Shown piece after piece: positions 6,102 through 12,114 of a stretch of 12,114 nt of DNA. The notes under the pieces are model-generated. The model saw only the letters and a program-made list of their open reading frames with translations. It was not told where the DNA came from and searched no databases. Every line of letters starts with the position of its first letter. Position 1 is the first letter of the stretch. The stretch is taken from assembly GCA_905236665.1 (NCBI GenBank), contig CAJONF010000134.1:1-12114 (forward strand). Reading direction: 5' to 3'. This DNA comes from an uncultured Selenomonadaceae bacterium. GTDB taxonomy: Bacteria > Bacillota > Negativicutes > Selenomonadales > Selenomonadaceae. Both the position numbers and the translations under genes were made by a program.

Positions 6102-6758
6102 ATGAAATTTTATCCGATAAACCTTGACATAGAAAATAAATCTTGCGTTGTCATTGGCGGCGGGCAAGTGGCACTTAGAAAAATTCGCGGACTACTGGTG
6201 GCTGGAGCTATCGTCAAAGTCATTGCGCCGGAAATCTGCGCGGGTGTCGAAGAACTTTTTCAGCGCGGAGAAATTTTTTTAATCAGAGAAAATTTTTCAC
6301 CCGAATTGCTCAGCGACGAAATAATTTTAATCGCGGCGACCGACAATCCCGCAATCAATCAAGCGGCGGCGCGAGTAGCTCAAGAAAAAAAAATTTTAGT
6401 CAACGTTGTGGAAGGTGCAGACGGAAATTTCACCGTTCCGTCAAAAATTTTGCGCGGCGAACTTTTATTAACAATATCAACCGGCGCGAATTCTCCTGCG
6501 TTCTCAAAATTTTTGCGGCAAATGTTGGAAGCAGAACTCGGCGAAAATTTCGCGACGGGACTGGAACTTATCGCACGTAAGCGGCAGGAAGTAAAAAAAA
6601 TTTTGCCGAATCACACAGCACGAAAAATTTTTTGGCAACAAGTTTTAACGCAAGAGGTTTGGAAATTTTTAAAATCAGGACAACTTAACGAGCTGGAGGC
6701 AAAAATAAATTATGCACTTGAAAGTTTTGGGTTTGAATCACAGGACAGCCCCTATTGA
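6102..6758 (+). CDS. Precorrin-2 dehydrogenase / sirohydrochlorin ferrochelatase-like protein
   Basis: Oxidises precorrin-2 to sirohydrochlorin with NAD+, and in some members inserts iron to give siroheme (SirC, Met8p, CysG N-terminal domain family). The 218 residues start with an NAD-binding fold: VVIGGGQVALRK at 16-27 is the GGGxVA nucleotide motif, followed by AATDN at 78-82. Then come FTVPSKI at 110-116 and STGANSPAFSK at 126-136, both standard for the family. The catalytic Asp usually found after NVV (CysG D104) appears as E104 here, with D107 nearby, so activity or choice of acid residue may differ. It is translated from an ATG with GAAGGG upstream, overlaps hemA by 47 nt in another frame, and the two form a tetrapyrrole unit. 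The role in siroheme versus cobalamin supply cannot be decided from this window. Confidence 0.87.
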   Translation: MKFYPINLDIENKSCVVIGGGQVALRKIRGLLVAGAIVKVIAPEICAGVEELFQRGEIFLIRENFSPELLSDEIILIAATDNPAINQAAARVAQEKKILVNVVEGADGNFTVPSKILRGELLLTISTGANSPAFSKFLRQMLEAELGENFATGLELIARKRQEVKKILPNHTARKIFWQQVLTQEVWKFLKSGQLNELEAKINYALESFGFESQDSPY

Positions 6759-7962
6759 GGTTCGCGAGCGGTTTTCAATCGGCAAGAACGCACTGCGCCG
6801 CGGGTTGGAGAATCTCGACGGCTACGACGGCTTGAATGAAGCTGTTGTTTTGACAACGTGCAACCGTAGCGAAATTTACGCCGTCACCGCGCCCGACTGC
6901 GACGCCAGCATTTATAATTTTTTAAACGATTTAATCGGCGCGAATGTCGATAAAAAATTTCTCTACACCTTCAACGACGACGACTGCGCCAATCATCTTT
7001 TTGAAGTTGCCGCCGGTCTCGACTCTCTGATTTTGGGCGAAGGGCAAATTTTATCGCAGGTCAAAGAGGCGTATTCAATCGCCAAAACTGCGGAGGCTAC
7101 CGGCACAATTTTAAATACGCTGTTTCATCGGGCAATAGCAGCTGGTAAACGCGTTCGCACGGAAACTAAAATTGCTTATAATTCTGTGTCTGTATCAAGC
7201 GCGGCTGTTGAGTTGGCAGAAAAAAAATTAGGCGGGCTTGCTGGAAAAAGCGCGTTGATTTTCGGCGCGGGCAAGATGGCTCAACTCACTGCTCAACATC
7301 TCTTGTCACACGGCGTGAAAAATATTTTCGTGGCGAATCATCACCTGGAACGCGCAATCGAAATGGCAGAAAAAATCGGTGGGCAAGCTGTGGCGTGGGA
7401 AGATGCTTTCACCGGCGCGGCGCACGTCGATATAATTATAACTTCTACTGGCGCACCGCATTACGTCGTTAAACCGTGGCAAACGCAACAGCTGATGACG
7501 CGCAGAGGCGGACGCGGAATATTTTTTATTGATATTGCTGTCCCCCGCGACGTTGACCCCGAAGTCGGCAAAATTAACGGCGTCACGCTTTACAATATCG
7601 ATGACTTGGAATCGGTTGTTGAAAAAAATTTGCAGGCGCGACAACGTGAGGCAGTCCTTGCAAAAAAAATAATTGCTGAAGATGTTGCCGCCGTCATGGA
7701 GCGATTTAAATATTTAAAATTTCAGCCGCTCATGGCGAATTTATCCGAGCGGGCGGAGCAAATGCGTTTACGGGAAATTCACCGCGTGGCGAACAAATTA
7801 GCCAACCTGACAGAAGATGAGAAAAAAATTTTAGACAGAATGACGCGCCGAATCGTCCGAAAACTTTTGCGTATGCCGATGATGAAATTAAATGCTTCGG
7901 TTGGCTCTGACACAGAAAATTTTTACGCGCAAGCAATGCAAGCTTTGTTCACAGAAGCATAA
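6712..7962 (+). CDS. hemA: Glutamyl-tRNA reductase
   Basis: Reduces glutamyl-tRNA(Glu) with NADPH to glutamate-1-semialdehyde, the first step of the C5 route to tetrapyrroles. The 416 residues are typical. The N-terminal catalytic domain begins LKVLGLNHRTAPIEVRE and holds the nucleophile C50 in TTCNRSEIY. GLDSLILGEGQIL lies at 102-114. A Rossmann NADPH domain begins near 175 with ALIFGAGKMA. DIAVPRDVDP and YNIDDLE precede a helical dimerisation domain. The ATG at 6712 lies inside the upstream gene, with CTGGAGG at 6693-6699 about 12 nt ahead, so translation is likely coupled. hemL, hemB and hemC, which often follow in Firmicutes, are absent: the next gene is an unrelated exported hydrolase. 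No clear terminator follows the TAA. Confidence 0.96.
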   Translation: MHLKVLGLNHRTAPIEVRERFSIGKNALRRGLENLDGYDGLNEAVVLTTCNRSEIYAVTAPDCDASIYNFLNDLIGANVDKKFLYTFNDDDCANHLFEVAAGLDSLILGEGQILSQVKEAYSIAKTAEATGTILNTLFHRAIAAGKRVRTETKIAYNSVSVSSAAVELAEKKLGGLAGKSALIFGAGKMAQLTAQHLLSHGVKNIFVANHHLERAIEMAEKIGGQAVAWEDAFTGAAHVDIIITSTGAPHYVVKPWQTQQLMTRRGGRGIFFIDIAVPRDVDPEVGKINGVTLYNIDDLESVVEKNLQARQREAVLAKKIIAEDVAAVMERFKYLKFQPLMANLSERAEQMRLREIHRVANKLANLTEDEKKILDRMTRRIVRKLLRMPMMKLNASVGSDTENFYAQAMQALFTEA

Positions 7963-7967
7963 ACCAC

Positions 7968-7998
7968 TTGCCTTGAAGTCCACTTGATGTTTTATACT
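7968..7998 (+). promoter_or_regulatory. Possible promoter for the exported hydrolase gene
   Basis: TTGCCT at 7968-7973 and TATACT at 7993-7998 with a long 19-nt spacer, in the 62-nt gap after hemA. The -10 is good, but the spacing makes the -35 doubtful. A direct repeat CCACTTG (7964-7970, 7980-7986) overlaps it. Confidence 0.35.
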
Positions 7999-8024
7999 TC
8001 CTAAAAAATTTTGGAGGGATTTTT

Positions 8025-9161
8025 ATGAAACGTTCGTTGAAAAAAATTTTAACTGCCGCGCTGTGCTTTGGAGTTATTGGCGTGCCGATCGCCGCAGTTG
8101 AAGCCGCTGTTCCAGCTGACGCCTCGCAAGCCGCCTCAAGCAAAATTCAGGTAGAAAAACTTAAACTCGTCAAAGACTGGGATAAAGTTTTTCAAAAGAG
8201 CGACAAGGTTAATCATCGCAAAGTTACGTTCGTCAATCGCTACGGTATAACGCTTGCCGCCGACCTTTATGAGCCGAAAACTTATTCCGGAAAATTGGCG
8301 GCGATTGCAGTAAGCGGACCCTTCGGCGCGGTTAAGGAGCAGTCAAGCGGTCTTTACGCTCAACAGATGGCTGAGCGCGGATTTTTAGCTATTGCCTTTG
8401 ATCCGTCGTTTACCGGTGAAAGCGGCGGTTATCCAAGATTTGTTGCCTCGCCCGATATCAACACGGAGGATTTTTGCGCGGCGATTGACTTTCTTTCCAC
8501 GCAACCGAACGTTGATGCGAACCGGATTGGCATAATCGGTATCTGCGGTTGGGGCGGTATAGCTCTTAATGCGGCGGCGATTGATACACGAATTAAAGCC
8601 ACAGTCGTAATGACGATGTATGACATGAGCCGCGTGACTGCCAACGGTTATTTCGATTATGATAAAGACGCCGCGACCATTGCCGCTGAACGTCAAGCTG
8701 CTCGCGAAAATTTAAACCGTCAACGCACGGAAGATTATCGCAACGGAATTTATGCACGTGCAGGCGGCGTAGTTGAAGATCCGTCGAATTTTCCGCAATT
8801 TGTCAAAGATTATTATGCTTACTACAAAACTGAGCGCGGCTATCATAAACGTTCGCCGAACTCTAACGCCGGCTGGAATATGACAAGCGCATTATCCTTT
8901 ATGAATATGCCGCTCCTTTGCTACACGAACGAAATTAAAAATCCCGTGCTGATGATTCACGGTGAAAAAGCTCACAGCAGATATTTTTCTGAAGACGCAT
9001 TCAAGAATATGACGGGTATGCGCTCAAATGGCAATGATACCGTTATTGGTAACAAAGAACTGCTGATTATCCCCGGCGCGAGCCACATTGACCTTTATGA
9101 TAATTTTAAAGCAATTCCGTTTGATAAGATTGAAAAATTTTTTGAGGACAATTTAAAATAA
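8025..9161 (+). CDS. Exported alpha/beta hydrolase (dienelactone hydrolase-like fold)
   Basis: 378 residues with an N-terminal signal peptide: basic KRSLKK, a hydrophobic core near 9-24, and a likely cleavage after an Ala-rich site near 26-28. It should act in the periplasm. The alpha/beta-hydrolase signs are the oxyanion-region block VSGPFGAVKEQ, GFLAIAFDPSFTGES (119-133), the nucleophile elbow GICGWGG at 172-178 with C174 where most relatives have Ser, MIHGEKAHSRYF (310-321) and the probable catalytic His354 in GASHIDLYD. Cys nucleophiles are known in dienelactone hydrolases. E314 or D324 may be the acid. The substrate is unknown; esterase-like activity is only an inference. GGAGGG (8013-8018) lies 6 nt before the ATG. 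It stands alone between hemA and ctsR. Confidence 0.82.
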   Translation: MKRSLKKILTAALCFGVIGVPIAAVEAAVPADASQAASSKIQVEKLKLVKDWDKVFQKSDKVNHRKVTFVNRYGITLAADLYEPKTYSGKLAAIAVSGPFGAVKEQSSGLYAQQMAERGFLAIAFDPSFTGESGGYPRFVASPDINTEDFCAAIDFLSTQPNVDANRIGIIGICGWGGIALNAAAIDTRIKATVVMTMYDMSRVTANGYFDYDKDAATIAAERQAARENLNRQRTEDYRNGIYARAGGVVEDPSNFPQFVKDYYAYYKTERGYHKRSPNSNAGWNMTSALSFMNMPLLCYTNEIKNPVLMIHGEKAHSRYFSEDAFKNMTGMRSNGNDTVIGNKELLIIPGASHIDLYDNFKAIPFDKIEKFFEDNLK

Positions 9162-9215
9162 AATATTTCCGCTTATTGCACTTAGCTTGATTATTCAAGT
9201 TATCAAAAAAAGTAC

Positions 9216-9244
9216 TTGCCTATTTGATATTTAAAAAGTATAAT
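9216..9244 (+). promoter_or_regulatory. Sigma-A promoter of ctsR
   Basis: TTGCCT at 9216-9221, a 17-nt spacer and a perfect TATAAT at 9239-9244. Transcription should start near 9250. The leader then holds AGAGGTG (9257-9263) 6 nt before the ATG at 9270. A TGTCAAA heptad at 9244-9250 resembles half of a CtsR operator, but no properly spaced second heptad was seen. Confidence 0.75.
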
Positions 9245-9269
9245 GTCAAAATATCAAGAGGTGATAAAA

Positions 9270-9746
9270 ATGATAAATAATAAAGCGGACACTATTGAAG
9301 AATATATTCGCAAGCGGCTTGAGCAAAACGAAGATCGGCAAATTGAGTTAAAACGGACGGCGTTGGCGGACGAGATAAGCTGTGCTCCGTCACAGATAAG
9401 CTATGTTCTGAGCACGCGATTTACCACGGAGCGCGGTTTTATCGTTGAATCGCGGCGCGGGTTGGGCGGTTACATTCGTATTGCGCTGATGCCCGAAGAA
9501 CTTGATCAAAAGCAAATACTCTATCGCGATATTATGAACGAAATCGACGATAAAACACCCTTTGACGACGTAAAAGACTTGATAAAATTTCTTTTGGATA
9601 ACAAGCTGGTTACGCGCCGTGAAGCTGAACTCGTCGCGCAGATGTCCGCCAATCTCTATAAATCGGCGGCGGCGGGCAAAATTTCATCAAAGGAACGCGC
9701 AAGATTAATTCGTTCGATTTTTGTCACGCTGGCGAAGATAACCTAA
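9270..9746 (+). CDS. ctsR: CtsR transcriptional repressor of class III stress genes
   Basis: CtsR dimers repress clp protease/chaperone genes and release DNA on heat or protein stress. The 158 residues (B. subtilis has 154) contain the winged helix-turn-helix with CAPSQISYVLSTRFTTERGF at 38-57 and the wing RRGLGGYIRI at 62-71, then a helical C-terminal domain from about 80. The wing loop that acts as heat sensor in characterised CtsR is four glycines; here it is GLGG. The Arg before it (R63), the equivalent of a residue phosphorylated by McsB, is kept. The ATG at 9270 is chosen because an in-frame ATG at 9243 lies inside the -10 box and so could not be in the transcript. The usual partners mcsA, mcsB and clpC do not follow; a terminator does. 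Confidence 0.94.
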   Translation: MINNKADTIEEYIRKRLEQNEDRQIELKRTALADEISCAPSQISYVLSTRFTTERGFIVESRRGLGGYIRIALMPEELDQKQILYRDIMNEIDDKTPFDDVKDLIKFLLDNKLVTRREAELVAQMSANLYKSAAAGKISSKERARLIRSIFVTLAKIT

Positions 9747-9768
9747 GTGCAATTCATATTAAAAAAAG

Positions 9769-9808
9769 TAGCGACTTGCTCCAAATGGAGTGAGCCGCTA
9801 ATTTTTTT
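9769..9808. terminator. Bidirectional terminator between ctsR and lysA
   Basis: TAGCG (9769-9773) pairs with CGCTA (9796-9800). Inside, about nine further pairs (with wobbles and one mismatch) close on a small AAAT loop. Seven Ts at 9802-9808 follow on the plus strand, and a seven-T run follows on the minus strand. It serves both converging genes and leaves ctsR as a one-gene unit. Confidence 0.85.
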
Positions 9809-9830
9809 CTGCAAAAAAGATTACCCGAAG

Positions 9831-11126
9831 TTACAATTTTAAGCGGGCGTCGGGAAAATTCAGCGTGGCAAAATAATCCTGCAAAGTTTCAGCGCGACGA
9901 ATCATTTCAACCTTGCCGCTTTCCCGAATCAAAAGTTCTGCACTGCGCAATTTTCCGTTGTAATTAAAGCCCATGGCGTGTCCATGTGCGCCGGTGTCGT
10001 GAATAATCAAAATATCGCCGATATCAATTCGCGGCAGGTGACGGTCAATGGCGAACTTATCGTTATTTTCGCAAAGAGAGCCGGTCACGTCGTAAATCTC
10101 GTCACATGGTGCGTCTTCCTTGCCCAAAATCGTGATGTGATGATAGGCGTCGTAAAGTGCGGGGCGCATCAAATCCGACATACAAGAATCCAAGCCAACA
10201 TAATTTTTATACGTATTTTTTTTATGCAAAACAGTAGAGACAAGCCAGCCTGCAGGTCCCGTCATTGCGCGACCGCTTTCCATGGCAAGCCGAATATCGC
10301 CTAAACCGCTGGGCACCAAAATTTCATGGAACAATTTTTTTATACCGTCGCCAATCATTTTTAAATCCACGGGCAATTCATCGGGACGATAGGGAATACC
10401 TAAACCGCCGCCCAAATTCACGAACTCGAATTTAATTCCCAGCTGATTTTTAATTTTCGCGGCAAGCTCGAACATAATCCGCGCCGTGTAAATGAATGTT
10501 GAAGCTTTACGCTCGTTTGAAGCAATCATTGTGTGTAAGCCGAAACGTTTAATGCCTTTGTCCAAACAAATTTTATAAGCCGCAAAAATCTGCTCGCGGG
10601 TAAGTCCGTATTTAGCCTCGGCGGGGCGTCCGATAATGTCGTTGCCGTCGTTCATTATGTCGGCGGGATTATAGCGGAAGGAAATTATTTCGGGCAAGCG
10701 GGCATTTCGTTCCAAATAATCAATATGCGTTATGTCGTCAAGATTTATAATCGCGCCGAGTTCCAGAGCCTTGCGGAATTCTTCGGCGGGCGTATCGTTT
10801 GAAGTTAGCATAATTTTTTCGCCGGTGACGCCGGCGGCTTGGCTGATAAAAAGTTCAGCGATTGAGCTACAATCCGTGCCTGCGCCGTCCTGAGCCAAAA
10901 TTTCGACTATGTAGGGATTGGGCGTGGCTTTAACTGCAAAGTGTTCGCGGAAATCCGGTGCCCATGAAAAAGCCTCGCGTAGATGTCGAAAATTTTCACG
11001 AATATTTTTTTCGTCGTAAATGTGAAATGGCGTTGGAAATTTTTTTATAACTTCGCGCAGGGCGGATTCTGTCAGCGGGAAAGTTTTTGGCGTGTGGAAA
11101 ATTTCTGCGTGATTTTCATTTATCAT
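9831..11126 (-). CDS. lysA: Diaminopimelate decarboxylase
   Basis: A fold III PLP enzyme that converts meso-diaminopimelate to lysine and CO2, the last step of lysine synthesis. The 431 residues include K66 in FAVKATPNP (the PLP Schiff-base lysine), FGLHTMIASN near 195-204, the GGG phosphate loop at 239-241 (NLGGGLGIPY), MESGRAMTG, and C352 in GSLCENNDKFA, the catalytic Cys supplied across the dimer. The tail HGHAMGFNYNGKLRSAELL is typical. Fold III relatives in Selenomonas also include a lysine/ornithine decarboxylase used to make wall-bound cadaverine. The length and the DAPDC-type blocks favour lysA, but substrate is not proven from sequence. AGGAGG (11141-11136) lies 9 nt before the ATG. 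The gene stands as a single unit with its own promoter and terminator. Confidence 0.9.
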   Translation of the reverse strand: MINENHAEIFHTPKTFPLTESALREVIKKFPTPFHIYDEKNIRENFRHLREAFSWAPDFREHFAVKATPNPYIVEILAQDGAGTDCSSIAELFISQAAGVTGEKIMLTSNDTPAEEFRKALELGAIINLDDITHIDYLERNARLPEIISFRYNPADIMNDGNDIIGRPAEAKYGLTREQIFAAYKICLDKGIKRFGLHTMIASNERKASTFIYTARIMFELAAKIKNQLGIKFEFVNLGGGLGIPYRPDELPVDLKMIGDGIKKLFHEILVPSGLGDIRLAMESGRAMTGPAGWLVSTVLHKKNTYKNYVGLDSCMSDLMRPALYDAYHHITILGKEDAPCDEIYDVTGSLCENNDKFAIDRHLPRIDIGDILIIHDTGAHGHAMGFNYNGKLRSAELLIRESGKVEMIRRAETLQDYFATLNFPDARLKL

Positions 11127-11165
11127 TAAAAGTTGCCTCCTTTGCTGGGAACTAAATTTAAGTTT

Positions 11166-11194
11166 ATTATAACAAAATTTTCAACGTTGGGAAA
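11166..11194 (-). promoter_or_regulatory. Extended -10 promoter of lysA
   Basis: On the minus strand a perfect TATAAT (11171-11166) preceded by TGT, an extended -10. A weak -35, TTTCCC (11194-11189), lies 17 nt upstream. The leader of about 30 nt is too short for a lysine riboswitch, and the 159 nt between the two genes show no such structure. Confidence 0.7.
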
Positions 11195-11220
11195 GACGCA
11201 GAAACTTTTTGTATAAATTC

Positions 11221-11251
11221 AAAAGCCCCCGCCAAATTGACGGGAGCTTTT
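11221..11251 (-). terminator. Terminator of ptsI
   Basis: AAAAGC (11221-11226) pairs with GCTTTT (11246-11251) and CCCG with CGGG inside, across one mismatch. Read leftward, the stem ends in TTTTGAATTT, 35 nt beyond the ptsI stop. Confidence 0.75.
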
Positions 11252-11285
11252 CCGAACCGCGCTAAACGGTTAAAGACTTGAAAAA

Positions 11286-12114
11286 TTATCCGAGTGTAGC
11301 AAGATAATCCTTGATCTTGTCGCCGTCTTCCAGCTCCATAACTTTGTCAAGAATTTCTTTCGCCTTCGTGAAGGTGATATTACGAATACGTTCTTTGACA
11401 CGCGGAATGGAGGGAGCACTCATTGACAATTCTTTAATGCCCATAGCCATCAAAATAATCGCCGCGTTCGGGTCGGACGCCATCTCGCCGCACATACCTG
11501 CCCATTTGCCTTCCTTGTTAGCAGATTCGATCGTGCGCTTGATGAGGCGGAGGACTGCCGGATTAAAGTGATTGTAAAGGTAAGAAATTTGCGCATTGCC
11601 GCGGTCAACTGCCAGAGTGTATTGGACGAGGTCATTTGTGCCGATTGAGAAGAAGTCAACGTATTTAGCAAGAGCCGGAGCCATAACCGCCGCCGCAGGG
11701 GTTTCAACCATGATACCGACCTGCACGCTGTCGGAATACTCTTTGCCTTCGTGAACGAGTTCCATTTTGGCTTCTTCGACGAACTGTTTAGCCGCGAGGA
11801 ATTCTTGAACGTTGATAACCATCGGGAACATGATAGCCGCTTTACCGTAAACACCGGCGCGCAGAATAGCCTTCAACTGCGGCAGGAACAAATCACGACG
11901 CTGGAGGCTGATACGAATTGCACGATAGCCGAGGAAAGGATTTTCTTCTTTGCCGACTTGGATATAGGGCAGGGGTTTATCGCCGCCGATATCCATTGTG
12001 CGGATAACGCACAGACCTTCGCCGTGGGTGACGGACGCGCAGTGCTCAACAGCCGCTTTATATTCTTTGAATTGGTCTTCTTCTTTAGGAACATCGGTTT
12101 TGCCCATGAAGACA
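11286..12114 (-). CDS. ptsI: PTS enzyme I (phosphoenolpyruvate-protein phosphotransferase), 3' part
   Basis: Enzyme I takes phosphate from PEP and passes it to HPr in the sugar phosphotransferase system. About 276 C-terminal residues of a roughly 570-residue protein are present. The frame is open to the right edge, so the N-terminal HPr-binding domain and the active-site His lie outside. The PEP-binding barrel is clear: IRTMDIGGDKPLPY, ENPFLGYRAIRI, VGIMVETPAAA, GTNDLVQYTLAVDRGN, and MCGEMASDP with the conserved catalytic Cys (residue 206 counted from the Met at 12107). That internal Met is not the start. Pyruvate phosphate dikinase and PEP synthase share the fold, but these blocks and the short C-terminus fit enzyme I. 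ptsH would be expected upstream, beyond the window. Confidence 0.95.
   Translation of the reverse strand, partial: VFMGKTDVPKEEDQFKEYKAAVEHCASVTHGEGLCVIRTMDIGGDKPLPYIQVGKEENPFLGYRAIRISLQRRDLFLPQLKAILRAGVYGKAAIMFPMVINVQEFLAAKQFVEEAKMELVHEGKEYSDSVQVGIMVETPAAAVMAPALAKYVDFFSIGTNDLVQYTLAVDRGNAQISYLYNHFNPAVLRLIKRTIESANKEGKWAGMCGEMASDPNAAIILMAMGIKELSMSAPSIPRVKERIRNITFTKAKEILDKVMELEDGDKIKDYLATLG

Noticed and set aside
5878..6105. 75-codon frame overlapping the secretin end and the hairpin cluster
   Set aside because: Its sequence is the translation of hairpin arms and repeats; it has no ribosome-binding site of its own and no recognisable domain.
9170..9200. Terminator after the exported hydrolase (CTTGA-TTAT-TCAAG hairpin)
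   Set aside because: The stem is about 5-7 bp and no T-run follows on either strand.
9181..9260. CtsR operator (autoregulation) upstream of ctsR
   Set aside because: Only one heptad (TGTCAAA, 9244-9250) is close to consensus. The next TCAA is at the wrong spacing, so a tandem-heptad operator is not supported.
9978..10304. 108-codon plus-strand frame inside lysA
   Set aside because: Lies fully antisense to a well-supported conserved enzyme; no family resemblance.
11127..11285. Lysine riboswitch before lysA
   Set aside because: The promoter leaves a leader of only about 30 nt, far shorter than an L box, and the only hairpin upstream is the ptsI terminator.
1..12114. CRISPR array, tRNA, rRNA or defence island
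   Set aside because: No regularly spaced repeats, no cloverleaf or rRNA-like segment and no defence-type gene were seen on either strand.

Overview
The window looks like chromosomal DNA from an anaerobic, diderm (outer-membrane) Firmicute, most likely Negativicutes of the Selenomonas type. CtsR and a SCIFF peptide are Firmicute/Clostridia-type genes. A secretin with a PilP-like partner implies an outer membrane. The LysA and enzyme I sequences are also Firmicute-like. This placement is inferred from protein families; no 16S or taxonomic search was possible.

Layout, left to right. (1) 1-122: what looks like the last 32 codons of an IS605-type TnpB and a right-end-like hairpin, directly abutting gyrA. 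(2) 123-2564: gyrA, whose GTG start and weak ribosome-binding site lie at or in the element end. (3) 2583-2608: a bidirectional terminator separating gyrA from a leftward transcription unit. (4) 2628-3775, minus strand: a long-chain-type polyprenyl diphosphate synthase followed 23 nt later by a 48-residue SCIFF (six-cysteine ranthipeptide) precursor. No radical SAM maturase is visible in the window. (5) 3870-5903: a divergent promoter driving a PilP/GspC-like inner-membrane protein and a compact secretin. (6) 5840-6090: a 27-bp near-perfect direct repeat bracketing three strong hairpins, probably a small inserted element that replaced the secretin C-terminus. (7) 6102-7962: a precorrin-2 dehydrogenase-like gene overlapping hemA by 47 nt, forming an early tetrapyrrole branch. 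(8) 8025-9161: an exported alpha/beta hydrolase with Cys at the nucleophile position. (9) 9216-9808: a stand-alone ctsR with its own sigma-A promoter and terminator. (10) 9831-11194, minus strand: lysA with an extended -10 promoter. (11) 11221-12114, minus strand: the 3' half of ptsI and its terminator, running off the right edge.

Most genes are housekeeping (DNA supercoiling, isoprenoid chain, tetrapyrrole, lysine/cell wall, PTS phosphorelay, stress repression). The less ordinary content is four things: the orphan SCIFF peptide behind a prenyl synthase; the transposon end fused to the start of gyrA, where a TnpB guide RNA would read gyrA sequence; the hairpin element with duplicated flanks between secretin and tetrapyrrole genes; and a solitary CtsR with an altered glycine loop. 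I found no tRNA, rRNA or CRISPR array, and no defence system.
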